A stretch of DNA of 64,000 nucleotides. Origin: HGM12587 sp945786935. GTDB taxonomy: Bacteria; Bacillota; Clostridia; Lachnospirales; Lachnospiraceae. Shown here piece by piece: positions 9,736-18,018 of this stretch. The stretch lies in assembly GCA_945786935.1 (NCBI GenBank), contig CALZFY010000001.1:49111-113110 (forward strand), read 5' to 3'. Below the pieces are notes generated by a model. That model was not told the DNA's origin and ran no database searches. It saw nothing but the letters and a program-made list of their open reading frames with translations. The translations under genes and the position numbers were made by a program. Numbering within the stretch: position 1 is the first letter of the stretch; the number at the start of each line of letters is the position of its first letter.

Positions 9736-10332
9736 ATGGAAAATACAATGATAATCAAAAGTGCCGAGCTTGAAACTGTTTGTGGAATTACAAGTACCTT
9801 TCCTGAAAATGATAAGATCGAGATTGCTTTTGCAGGAAAATCCAATGTAGGAAAATCATCCCTCATCAATGCACTGGTGAATCGTAAAGCATTGGCAAGA
9901 ACCTCATCTCAGCCGGGAAAGACGCAGACCATTAATTTTTATAAGGTGAACGATGAGGTATACTTTGTGGATCTTCCGGGCTATGGTTATGCAAAGGTCA
10001 GTGAAGAGGTAAAGGCTAAATGGGGAAATCTCATTGAACGGTATCTCAACAAATCAGAAATGCTAAAAGCAGTCTTTCTTTTGGTTGATATCCGCCATGA
10101 GCCATCTGCCAACGATAAAAATATGTATGAGTGGATCGTTTATCAGGGATATGATCCTATCATCATTGCTACCAAGTTGGATAAGATCAAACGCAGCCAG
10201 GTTGCAAAACATGTGAAAATGCTTAAAACAGGACTCAATGTGAAGCCCGGAACAAAAGTGATTCCGTTTTCTGCAACCACAAAGCAGGGCAGAGAGGAGA
10301 TCTGGGAAATTATATGCAGTCTAAACATGTAA
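9736..10332 (+). CDS. yihA: Ribosome biogenesis GTPase YihA/YsxC (EngB)
   Basis: Essential small GTPase for large-subunit assembly. 198 residues with G1 GKSNVGKSS, switch sequence SSQPGKTQTINFY, G3 DLPGYGYA and G4 TKLDK, all typical of EngB. The start follows lon by 8 bases with AGGAGAAGCC as ribosome site. The next gene starts inside its last codons (19-base overlap). Confidence 0.97.
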   Translation: MENTMIIKSAELETVCGITSTFPENDKIEIAFAGKSNVGKSSLINALVNRKALARTSSQPGKTQTINFYKVNDEVYFVDLPGYGYAKVSEEVKAKWGNLIERYLNKSEMLKAVFLLVDIRHEPSANDKNMYEWIVYQGYDPIIIATKLDKIKRSQVAKHVKMLKTGLNVKPGTKVIPFSATTKQGREEIWEIICSLNM

Positions 10333-11435
10333 AAACCATTTTAAATTTACTATTATATGTGAGTGGGATTTTACTGGTATGTTTTTTGCTGCCAAGACTG
10401 ATCCGGTTTTTTATGCCCTTCGTCATTGGAATGATCTTTGCCCTGATTGCCAATCCGCTGGTGAAGTTTTTTGAGAAGAGATTAAAGATCATGAGAAAGC
10501 ATGGCTCCTGGGTGGTCATCGTAGGAGTTCTGGCTCTGGTGATCACGGCCTTTTATTTTCTCGTCTCCTGGCTTGTCCGGGAAGGAATCGGATTTTTAGA
10601 ATATCTGCCCGGAATGTATGAGTCTGTGACCGAAGGGTTTGACCATATCGGAAATAATATCAATCTATGGATGAAACGGCTGAACCTGCCGGTGGAGATG
10701 AATGGGGGACTTTCTGAGATCCTTACGAACTTTGATGTGTATATCGGGAATATTATCGGGACTTTGGGAGCACCTACCTTAAGTGTTGCAGGGGATATTG
10801 TAGGATATCTTCCTACTCTGCTGGTGCAGTCTGTCTTTATGTTTTTATCAGCCTATTTTTTCATTGCAGACAGGGAGAGAATTTCCGAGTGTGTGAAAAA
10901 AATCATGCCGAAGGTACTGATGGAGCGGTGGGCATGGCTGAAAAAGCTGTTTTCCCAGGCTGTGGGAGGATATTTTAAAGCGCAGTTTAAGATTATGGGG
11001 ATCATCGCAGCTATTTTGTTTGTGGGATTTTTGATCTTACGTGTAGAGTATGCCATTCTCTGGGCGCTTTTGATCGCGTTTTTGGATTTGCTTCCTTTCC
11101 TTGGAACAGGTACTGCCATCTGGCCCTGGGCAGCTTTTCAGCTGATGACAGGTGATTATTCCATGGCGGTAGGATTGATGATCATTTATCTTGTATGTCT
11201 TTTGGTGCATCAGTTATTGCAGCCGAAGTTTGTAGGAGATACGGTGGGAATGGATCCTCTGACTACCCTGATCTTTATGTTTATCGGCTATCGTTTCAGC
11301 AGTGTGTTGGGAATGATCCTTGCAGTTCCTGTGGGAATCATTGTGATCAATCTTTACAAAGCCGGAGCTTTTGACAAGCTTATGAGTGATTTAAAAGAGC
11401 TTGTCAATGATTTTAATGAATATCGCAACAGTTAA
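10314..11435 (+). CDS. AI-2E family transporter (membrane permease)
   Basis: 373 residues with about seven to eight hydrophobic segments: two N-terminal helices, a soluble middle part around 110-150, then a helical C-terminal bundle with the family-typical LLPFLGTG and HQLLQPKFVGDTVGMDPL blocks. These proteins are named for the E. coli AI-2 exporter but many members are of unknown substrate, some Na+/H+ antiporters and one (YtvI) linked to sporulation. The start lies inside yihA; its ribosome site (GAGGAGA) is about 14 bases upstream, rather far. Confidence 0.85.
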   Translation: MQSKHVKTILNLLLYVSGILLVCFLLPRLIRFFMPFVIGMIFALIANPLVKFFEKRLKIMRKHGSWVVIVGVLALVITAFYFLVSWLVREGIGFLEYLPGMYESVTEGFDHIGNNINLWMKRLNLPVEMNGGLSEILTNFDVYIGNIIGTLGAPTLSVAGDIVGYLPTLLVQSVFMFLSAYFFIADRERISECVKKIMPKVLMERWAWLKKLFSQAVGGYFKAQFKIMGIIAAILFVGFLILRVEYAILWALLIAFLDLLPFLGTGTAIWPWAAFQLMTGDYSMAVGLMIIYLVCLLVHQLLQPKFVGDTVGMDPLTTLIFMFIGYRFSSVLGMILAVPVGIIVINLYKAGAFDKLMSDLKELVNDFNEYRNS

Positions 11436-11437
11436 AA

Positions 11438-11472
11438 AAGAGCACTTTCCGTTTTCGGAAAGTGCCCTTTTT
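11438..11472. terminator. Bidirectional terminator between convergent genes
   Basis: GCACTTTCCG (11442-11451), loop TTTT, CGGAAAGTGC (11456-11465). T-rich on the plus side and A-rich on the left, so it can serve the AI-2E gene and the DUF4364 gene. Confidence 0.9.
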
Positions 11473-11986
11473 AAGATAAAAGCTCCTGCATTAAGGAGGC
11501 ATAAAGCTTCTGGTTTTTCTTTTTCCAGTTATCGCAGATGGTATTGGCCTGATCTTCACCGGGTACTGATAAGGAGAGCTCTATGATGGGGGCATCCTTT
11601 TCCATGACACAAAGGTGAACGGTATATTCCTCATGATTATTTTCGAAATAATCTGCCCGAACCGCCATTTCATCCCGAAGTGCGATGGCATTGTCATGGA
11701 AATACTTGTCCATATCTTCATGAATCGCCGGGGATACCATATGACCAAAGTAATTCAGTGTTTCCTTTCCTTTATCAGTAATCTGATAATAGGTGCTGTT
11801 TCGTACAGTATGAATCTGTGCCAGATCAGTTTCCGCCAATTCCGAGAGAACCTGCTGCAATGTAAAATAGTTGGTATATTCTTTGTTCAGTATAAAATCT
11901 GATATCTGTGCATTGGTCAGTGGAAAATCCACACGCTGGAGCATAGATAATACGATCAGTTTATAAAGTGTCTGTGCTTCTGCCAT
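11471..11986 (-). CDS. DUF4364 family protein (winged-helix-like)
   Basis: 171 residues. The N-terminal half reads as a winged helix (MLQRVDFPLTNAQISDFIL, FTLQQVLSELAE, YYQITDKGKETL), and the C-terminal half is a small alpha/beta domain. It matches the clostridial DUF4364 family, which has no assigned function and is presumed to be a transcription regulator. The start overlaps the end of the radical SAM gene by 26 bases, and its ribosome site (GGGAGGT) lies inside that gene, so the two are co-translated. Confidence 0.8.
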   Translation of the reverse strand: MAEAQTLYKLIVLSMLQRVDFPLTNAQISDFILNKEYTNYFTLQQVLSELAETDLAQIHTVRNSTYYQITDKGKETLNYFGHMVSPAIHEDMDKYFHDNAIALRDEMAVRADYFENNHEEYTVHLCVMEKDAPIIELSLSVPGEDQANTICDNWKKKNQKLYASLMQELLS

Positions 11987-12923
11987 AAGTACCTCCCTGC
12001 TCCTCCAGATATTTTCCCTGCCAGGAGTTTTTTAATTTCATTTCATGGTGAATGTGATTTAACACAGACCGTTTGGCACTGCTCCAAAGAGGTGCGATCA
12101 AAAGGTCTTTGGGTCCGTCTCCGGTAATACGGTGGATCACAATGTCGGGGCGCAAATGTTCCACACATTCTAAAATCAGGGATACATATTCCTCTTCCTT
12201 TAGCACAGCAAAGCCATGCTCCCTGTAGTAACATGCCAGATCCGTCCCCTCCAGCACATGTAACAGCTGAAGCTTGATCCCCTGTATGGGCAATGTGTTT
12301 AAGTAGTCCACGGTATCCAGCATCATTTGCCGGGATTCCCCCGGAAGTCCTAAGATCACATGGGTAATGATCTCGATGCGGCAGGCATGAAGCCTTTTTA
12401 CCGCATCGTTAAATACCTCTAACGGGTAGCCTCTTCGGATAAAATCAGCACTGGACTGGTGTATGGTCTGAAGTCCCAGCTCCACCCAGACAGGCTTTTT
12501 TTGATTTAATTCCGATAACAGTGCAATCACCTCATCCGGCAGGCAGTCCGGCCTTGTGGCAATGGATAAGGCAACAATTTCCGGATCCTCCATGGCTTCT
12601 GTAAAGATCTTACGTAAATGTGCCGGGGAACCGTAGGTGTTGGTGTAGGCCTGAAAGTATGCAATGTAATGGTTCACCGGCCGTTTGTTTCCCAGCCTTG
12701 TCTTGGCATCCCGAAGCTGCTCCGGTATAGATAACTGTGCAGAAGAAGCAAAGTCACCGCTTCCGCCTTCGCTGCAGAAAATACAGCCTCCGTGACTGAT
12801 TTTTCCATCCCGGTTCGGACAGCTCATACCGCCATTTAAAGTCAGTTTATATACTTTTTCGCCAAATCTGTGTTTAAGCTCATAATCCAGGGAATGGTAA
12901 GGCTTTTCACCCCAGCTTCTCAT
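11961..12923 (-). CDS. TIGR01212 family radical SAM protein (YhcC-like)
   Basis: 320 residues. The opening MRSWGEKPYHSLDYELKHRF is typical of the family. The iron-sulfur cysteines are seen in CPNRDG and GGCIFCSEGG; this family spaces them wider than the classic CxxxCxxC. LGLQTIH and ILGLPGES motifs follow. Substrate unknown. The start at 12923 follows AGGAGG on the minus strand; an upstream in-frame extension to 13001 has no ribosome site. It forms an operon with the DUF4364 gene. Confidence 0.9.
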   Translation of the reverse strand: MRSWGEKPYHSLDYELKHRFGEKVYKLTLNGGMSCPNRDGKISHGGCIFCSEGGSGDFASSAQLSIPEQLRDAKTRLGNKRPVNHYIAYFQAYTNTYGSPAHLRKIFTEAMEDPEIVALSIATRPDCLPDEVIALLSELNQKKPVWVELGLQTIHQSSADFIRRGYPLEVFNDAVKRLHACRIEIITHVILGLPGESRQMMLDTVDYLNTLPIQGIKLQLLHVLEGTDLACYYREHGFAVLKEEEYVSLILECVEHLRPDIVIHRITGDGPKDLLIAPLWSSAKRSVLNHIHHEMKLKNSWQGKYLEEQGGTYGRSTDTL

Positions 12924-13110
12924 AGCGCCTCCTGCAGACGAATTTTTATGGATTTTTGCCTGTATCCGGAAGATACAAAGCAGATAATAGTAATCTATCA
13001 TATGGAAAAATAAAAATCAAATGGATTTCCTGCAAAAAAGGGCTTTCTATTTTTGGAAAAATGGGATATACTTAACCAATCAAAGAAGACACACTACTTT
13101 TCAGGAATCT

Positions 13111-13131
13111 GGTCGGATCGACCGAGTTTTT
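13111..13131 (+). terminator. Short hairpin with U-run in the rho leader (possible attenuator)
   Basis: GGTCG, loop GAT, CGACC (13111-13123), then GAGTTTTT, ending 16 bases before the rho start. The stem is short (5 bp plus a G-U), so termination would be partial at best. Confidence 0.4.
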
Positions 13132-13147
13132 CATGTGGGAGAACAAT

Positions 13148-14470
13148 ATGAGAGAGAAATATGAATCTTTGCCATTGGCAGAGTTAAAAGCTGTTGCGAA
13201 GACAAGAGGAATCAAAGGCCTGTCCGGAATGAAAAAGGAAGAGGTCGTAGAGGCGATGCTTTTGGAGGATCAAAGGCTTAAGGAAGAAAAAGCGGCAAAG
13301 GAAGCAAAGGAAGCGGCACCTTCACCGGAGATTGCCCAGTTAGACAGCGGTGTCAGTGTAACGGGAATCCTGGAGGTTATGAGTGATGGATTTGGCTTTA
13401 TCCGTTCTGACAACTATATGCCGGGAGAAAATGATATTTATGTTGCCCCTGCCCAGATCAGGAAGTTTGGATTGAAGACCGGTGATATCATTACAGGGAA
13501 TACGAAGATTAAAACAGAGAAGGAAAAGTTCAGTGCACTCCTTTATGTGACTGCCATCAACGGCATGCATCCGGCGGAGGCTGTAAAGCGCAAAAACTTT
13601 GAAACCATGACCCCTATTTTCCCGGATCAGAGAATTTATCTGGAGAGACCGGGCGGAAGTGTTGCCATGCGTATTGTGGATGAGATCTCGCCCATCGGAA
13701 AAGGTCAGCGTGGTATGATCGTGTCCCCGCCAAAAGCAGGTAAGACAACCCTCTTGAAGGATATTGCAAAATCCATTACCATCAATAATCCGGAAATGAA
13801 TCTCATCATCCTTCTGATCGATGAACGTCCGGAAGAAGTTACAGACATTAAGGAAGCTATTGAAGGACCGAATGTAGAAGTCATCTACTCTACCTTTGAT
13901 GAACAGCCGGAGCACCACAAACGTGTATCCGAAATGGTCATTGAAAGAGCAAAACGTCTGGTAGAGCACGGCAAAGATGTGGCAATCCTTCTCGATTCCA
14001 TTACCCGGCTTGCCAGAGCTTATAACCTGACGGTTTCTCCAAGCGGACGTACCTTATCCGGTGGTCTTGACCCGGCAGCCCTTCATATGCCGAAGAGATT
14101 TTTCGGAGCTGCCAGAAATATGAGAGAGGGCGGAAGCCTTACGATTCTTGCAACTGCACTGGTAGATACCGGAAGTAAGATGGATGATGTTGTTTTTGAG
14201 GAATTTAAAGGTACCGGTAACATGGAACTGGTGCTTGATCGGAAGCTTTCTGAAAAGAGAGTGTTCCCGGCCATCGACATTGCACGTTCCGGAACCCGTA
14301 GAGAGGATCTTTTATTTAAGCCTCAGGAACAGGAAGCTATGGACATTATGCGCAAGGCCTTTAACGGTGTGAAGCCGGAAGAAGCGGTAGACAATATCTT
14401 AAATATGTTTGCACATACAAAAAACAACGAGGAATTCGTACAAACAGTGAAGAAAACCCGTTTCCTTTAA
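13148..14470 (+). CDS. rho: Transcription termination factor Rho
   Basis: Hexameric RNA-dependent ATPase that pulls RNA from RNA polymerase. 440 residues. An N-terminal SAP-like Rho_N helix domain (LPLAELKAVAKTRGIKG) leads, followed by a short charged linker. The cold-shock-like RNA-binding domain (GFGFIRS, DIYVAPAQIRKFGL) comes next, then the ATPase core with PPKAGKTTLL, the LLIDERPEE block and LLDSITRLARAYN. The start at 13148 is preferred over 13133 because GGGAGAAC lies at the right distance. A small hairpin with T-run sits in the leader. Confidence 0.97.
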   Translation: MREKYESLPLAELKAVAKTRGIKGLSGMKKEEVVEAMLLEDQRLKEEKAAKEAKEAAPSPEIAQLDSGVSVTGILEVMSDGFGFIRSDNYMPGENDIYVAPAQIRKFGLKTGDIITGNTKIKTEKEKFSALLYVTAINGMHPAEAVKRKNFETMTPIFPDQRIYLERPGGSVAMRIVDEISPIGKGQRGMIVSPPKAGKTTLLKDIAKSITINNPEMNLIILLIDERPEEVTDIKEAIEGPNVEVIYSTFDEQPEHHKRVSEMVIERAKRLVEHGKDVAILLDSITRLARAYNLTVSPSGRTLSGGLDPAALHMPKRFFGAARNMREGGSLTILATALVDTGSKMDDVVFEEFKGTGNMELVLDRKLSEKRVFPAIDIARSGTRREDLLFKPQEQEAMDIMRKAFNGVKPEEAVDNILNMFAHTKNNEEFVQTVKKTRFL

Positions 14471-14477
14471 AAAATAC

Positions 14478-14506
14478 TTGCATACCGGGGGATGTCATGA
14501 TATACT
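14478..14506 (+). promoter_or_regulatory. Promoter of rpmE
   Basis: TTGCAT (14478-14483), 17-base spacer, TATACT (14501-14506). It gives a leader of about 120 nt before the rpmE ATG. Confidence 0.8.
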
Positions 14507-14512
14507 GACTTA

Positions 14513-14634
14513 GTTAATAAAACTGTAGGGACTTGCAGGGTTAGCCCGGGATATCTTGTCGTGGAAACATCGGAGCGACATTGGCCGGGAATCGTGTTTC
14601 GGAAGTTCACAATACATTATGAGAGGTGAATATC
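14513..14634 (+). promoter_or_regulatory. Structured 5' leader of rpmE (candidate L31 autoregulatory RNA)
   Basis: A two-tier hairpin can form: CCCGG (14545-14549) with CCGGG (14585-14589), and inside it GTCG (14558-14561) with CGAC (14576-14579). Ribosomal protein leaders that bind their own product are known for L31 in several bacterial groups; that this is one is inference. Confidence 0.45.
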
Positions 14635-14838
14635 ATGAGAGAAGGAATCCATCCAAATTATTATCAGGCAACTGTAACATGCAACTGTGGCAACACATTC
14701 GTGACAGGATCTACAAAAGAAAACATCCACGTAGAAATCTGTTCTAAATGCCACTCTTTCTACACAGGACAGCAGAAAGCAGCTGCAGCACGTGGACGTA
14801 TTGATAAATTCAATCGTAAATACGGAATTACGAAATAA
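14635..14838 (+). CDS. rpmE: 50S ribosomal protein L31 (zinc-binding type)
   Basis: 67 residues, full length. The four metal ligands of the Cys-containing (C+) form are visible: CNCG near the N-terminus and CSKCH in the middle, so zinc is needed. GRIDKFNRKYG at the C-terminus is typical. The ATG at 14635 is used; a GTG at 14626 overlaps the GAGGTG ribosome site. It follows rho, an arrangement common in Clostridia. Confidence 0.97.
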   Translation: MREGIHPNYYQATVTCNCGNTFVTGSTKENIHVEICSKCHSFYTGQQKAAAARGRIDKFNRKYGITK

Positions 14839-14860
14839 GATATTCTATTCCATGAAATTA

Positions 14861-14893
14861 AGGTTGAGGTTGCAAGATCTCAACCTATTTTTT
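14861..14893 (+). terminator. Terminator after rpmE
   Basis: AGGTTGAG (14861-14868) pairs with CTCAACCT (14879-14886), followed by ATTTTTT. Confidence 0.85.
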
Positions 14894-14917
14894 AATGTAC
14901 AAACGGAGGTAAAAGGC

Positions 14918-15853
14918 ATGAAACCATCAGGAATCGGCGGTCAGGCAGTGATCGAAGGAATCATGATGAAAAATAAAGAAATGTATTCTGTTGCAGTCAG
15001 AAAGCCGGATGGTGAGATCGAGGTTCACCTGGGAACCTACAGAAGCATTGTCAAAAACAAAATGCTGCGGGAGACACCCCTGATTCGCGGTGTGGTGAAT
15101 TTCGTGGATTCCATGATCTTAGGAATGCGTACCCTGACATTTTCAGCCAGCTTTTATGAAGAGGAAGAGGAACCTACCAAAGCAGAAGAATTTTTAGACA
15201 AGGTGTCTAAAGGAAATGCAGAAAAACTGGTAACCGGTCTTACTGTGGTATTTTCCATTGTTGTAGCCATTGGCATTTTTATGCTGCTTCCTTATTTTCT
15301 CACCAATATTTTAAGAAATTATGTTGTATCTAATTCTTTGCTTGCAGTCATCGAAGGCGTGGTCAGAGTTGGGGTGTTCGTGCTCTATGTGCTTCTGATT
15401 TCCAGGATGAAGGATATCCAGAGGGTATTTATGTATCACGGGGCAGAGCATAAATGTATCAACTGCATTGAACATGGTATGGAGCTTACCGTGGAGAATG
15501 TGATGAAGTCCTCCAAACACCATAAACGCTGTGGAACAAGCTTTTTATTTATTGTTATGGTGGTCAGCATTATTTTCTTTATTTTTATCAATGTGACTTC
15601 TCCGGTACTTCGGGTGTTGCTCAGACTCCTTTTAATTCCGGTAATCGCAGGGGTATCCTATGAGGTGATCAAGCTGGCCGGAAAAAGTGACAGTAAATTT
15701 GTTGAGATCATCAGCTATCCGGGAATGCTGATGCAGAGACTGACAACCAAAGAACCGGATGAACAGATGGTAGAGGTTGCCATTGCAGCGGTGGAAGCAG
15801 TGTTTGACTGGGATACATTTATCCATGAGGAGCTGGAGGAAGTCGAGGTATGA
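14918..15853 (+). CDS. DUF1385 domain membrane protein
   Basis: 311 residues starting MKPSGIGGQAVIEGIMMKNK, the hallmark of DUF1385. The first 100 residues are soluble, then four to five hydrophobic helices (roughly 100-165 and 200-245). A conserved MYHGAEHKCINCIEHG segment has His and Cys residues that could bind a metal. Function is unknown; it nearly always precedes prmC in Lachnospiraceae and relatives, so a link to ribosome or release-factor maturation is guessed only from position. The start follows GGAGGT. The stop overlaps the prmC start (ATGA). Confidence 0.85.
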   Translation: MKPSGIGGQAVIEGIMMKNKEMYSVAVRKPDGEIEVHLGTYRSIVKNKMLRETPLIRGVVNFVDSMILGMRTLTFSASFYEEEEEPTKAEEFLDKVSKGNAEKLVTGLTVVFSIVVAIGIFMLLPYFLTNILRNYVVSNSLLAVIEGVVRVGVFVLYVLLISRMKDIQRVFMYHGAEHKCINCIEHGMELTVENVMKSSKHHKRCGTSFLFIVMVVSIIFFIFINVTSPVLRVLLRLLLIPVIAGVSYEVIKLAGKSDSKFVEIISYPGMLMQRLTTKEPDEQMVEVAIAAVEAVFDWDTFIHEELEEVEV

Positions 15854-16680
15854 CACTAAGAGAAGCCTATGCTCTTGGGAAAAACCTTTTGAAAACAGCA
15901 GAAATAGAAGAATATGAGACAGATGCCTGGCTTTTACTGGAGGCAGTCCTTGGATGTACCAGAAACGATCTTTTTATGAGACCGGAGATGGAACTATCGA
16001 AGGAGCAGGAGGAAAAACTGCAGGAATTTTTGAAAAAACGTATCAGCCGCATTCCCTTGCAGCAGATTTTAGGAGTACAGTATTTTTGCGGCCTGCCTTT
16101 TCGGGTCACAGAGGATGTGCTTTGTCCAAGACAGGATACGGAAGTTTTGGTGGAAGAAGCCATGAAACGGATCCGGCCCGGAGCAAAGATCCTGGATCTT
16201 TGTACAGGTTCCGGCTGTATTTTGTTAAGCCTTTTGCATCTTACTAAGGGCTGTCAGGGCACCGGCAGTGATCTGTCGGAGAAGGCACTGGAGGTGGCAG
16301 GAGATAATGCAAAAAATCTGGGCATTGACTGTGAGCTTATCCGGGGGGATCTGTTTGAAAATATAAAGGAACGTTTTGATATGATCGTATCTAATCCGCC
16401 TTATATTGCCACAAAGGAGATTGAAACTCTGATGCCGGAGGTTCGGGATCATGAACCACGTATGGCATTAGATGGGATGGAAGACGGATTGTATTTTTAC
16501 AGAAAAATTATCGGCAGCGCGTCTGATTACTTAAAAGACGATGGATGGTTGATTTTTGAAATAGGCTATGACCAGGGTGAGGCGGTCAGTACCATGATGA
16601 AGCGGGAAGGCTTTGATCAGGTACAGGTGATCAAAGACCTGGCGGGGCTTGACAGAGTGGTAGCAGGAAAAAGGAGTTAG
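15850..16680 (+). CDS. prmC: Peptide chain release factor N5-glutamine methyltransferase
   Basis: Methylates the Gln of the GGQ loop of release factors using S-adenosylmethionine. 276 residues: helical N-terminal substrate-binding domain, SAM site (ILDLCTGSGCILLSL) and the catalytic NPPY motif (IVSNPPYIA). It overlaps the DUF1385 gene by four bases and is followed three bases later by prfA, its substrate. Confidence 0.96.
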   Translation: MTLREAYALGKNLLKTAEIEEYETDAWLLLEAVLGCTRNDLFMRPEMELSKEQEEKLQEFLKKRISRIPLQQILGVQYFCGLPFRVTEDVLCPRQDTEVLVEEAMKRIRPGAKILDLCTGSGCILLSLLHLTKGCQGTGSDLSEKALEVAGDNAKNLGIDCELIRGDLFENIKERFDMIVSNPPYIATKEIETLMPEVRDHEPRMALDGMEDGLYFYRKIIGSASDYLKDDGWLIFEIGYDQGEAVSTMMKREGFDQVQVIKDLAGLDRVVAGKRS

Positions 16681-16683
16681 AAA

Positions 16684-17757
16684 ATGTTTGATAAGTTAGA
16701 AGATATGCTCATTCGATATGATGAGATCATGAATGAGTTAAATGAGCCGGATGTAACCAATAATCAGACAAGATTCCGCAAGCTGATGAAGGATCAGAGT
16801 GATCTGACTCCTCTTGTGGAAGCTTATACTGAATACAAAAAATGTAAGGAAACTGTAGCAGACAGTCTGGAACTGTTGGAAGCGGAATCCGATGAAGAAA
16901 TGAGAGAACTCTTAAAAGAAGAGTTAAATGATGCAAAAAAACGTATTGACGAGCTGGAAAATGAATTAAAGATCCTGCTTCTTCCAAAGGATCCAAATGA
17001 TGATAAAAATGTTATCGTGGAGATTCGTGCAGGTGCAGGCGGAGATGAGGCCGCACTTTTTGCAGCAGAGCTTTATCGTATGTATGTACATTATGCGGAA
17101 AGCCGTCGCTGGAAGGTAGAGACTATGGAAGTAGATGAGACAGGTATCGGTGGTATGAAGTCTGTAAACTTCATGGTAACAGGTGCCGGTGCATACTCTG
17201 TGTTAAAATATGAAAGCGGTGTACACCGTGTACAGCGAGTTCCGGAAACAGAATCCGGCGGACGTATCCATACATCCACAGCATCCGTAGCTGTGATGCC
17301 TGAGGCTGAGGAAGTAGATGTACAGATTGATGAAAAGGATATCCGTATCGACGTTATGCGTGCTTCCGGTAACGGCGGACAGTGTGTCAACACCACAGAC
17401 TCTGCGGTGCGTTTGACCCATTATCCTACAGGAATCGTTGTCTACAGCCAGACAGAAAAATCCCAGTTACAGAATAAGGCGAAGGCTTTTGCCCTTCTTC
17501 GTGCAAAGCTTTACGATATTGAGCAGCAGAAGGCTCATGATGCGGAAGCAGAGCTTCGTAAGAGCCAGATCGGTACAGGAGACCGTTCCGAGAAAATCAG
17601 AACCTACAACTTCCCTCAGGGGCGTGTCACTGACCATAGAATCAACCTTACCTTATATAAATTAGACAAGATCATGAATGGTGATATTCAGGAAATCATT
17701 GATGCCTGCATTGCAGCTGACCAGGCAGCGAAGCTGGCGAAGATGAATGAAAACTAG
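16684..17757 (+). CDS. prfA: Peptide chain release factor 1
   Basis: 357 residues; releases the peptide at UAA and UAG codons. The GGQ loop is present (GNGGQCVNT), with the helical domain 1 at the N-terminus and the RF1-type recognition region around ETESGGRIHTSTA, where RF1 uses a PxT-like tripeptide. It is coupled to prmC, whose product modifies the GGQ glutamine. Confidence 0.96.
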   Translation: MFDKLEDMLIRYDEIMNELNEPDVTNNQTRFRKLMKDQSDLTPLVEAYTEYKKCKETVADSLELLEAESDEEMRELLKEELNDAKKRIDELENELKILLLPKDPNDDKNVIVEIRAGAGGDEAALFAAELYRMYVHYAESRRWKVETMEVDETGIGGMKSVNFMVTGAGAYSVLKYESGVHRVQRVPETESGGRIHTSTASVAVMPEAEEVDVQIDEKDIRIDVMRASGNGGQCVNTTDSAVRLTHYPTGIVVYSQTEKSQLQNKAKAFALLRAKLYDIEQQKAHDAEAELRKSQIGTGDRSEKIRTYNFPQGRVTDHRINLTLYKLDKIMNGDIQEIIDACIAADQAAKLAKMNEN

Positions 17758-17804
17758 TGAAAAGCTTGGATTTACTGCATTTTATGACAAATACAGATTT
17801 TATA

Positions 17805-17842
17805 AAAAGACGGACGTTGACTTTTGTTGATGTCCGTCTTTT
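17805..17842 (+). terminator. Terminator after prfA
   Basis: AAAAGACGGAC (17805-17815) and GTCCGTCTTTT (17832-17842) form an 11-bp stem that ends in the T-run. Confidence 0.85.
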
Positions 17843-17929
17843 GTTGATGCATCTGATAAGAGATGAATCATCACCTATGTACAGCTGACTATATTGGAAG
17901 AGTTTGAGCTATTCCTTTGAAAGGTTTGA

Positions 17930-17958
17930 TTGACACAACTTTAGGATTCGCATATAAT
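17930..17958 (+). promoter_or_regulatory. Consensus sigma-A promoter of glmM
   Basis: TTGACA (17930-17935), exactly 17 bases, TATAAT (17953-17958): a perfect consensus promoter, the strongest in the window. It also fixes the start of glmM downstream at 18019. Confidence 0.9.
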
Positions 17959-18018
17959 TTAAATAAATATGTGATACAGATACATATCAAATATTATACA
18001 GGACAGGAGTGCATAAAA

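Noticed and set aside
13340..13969. Minus-strand open reading of 209 codons under rho
   Set aside because: Shadow of rho; no signals.
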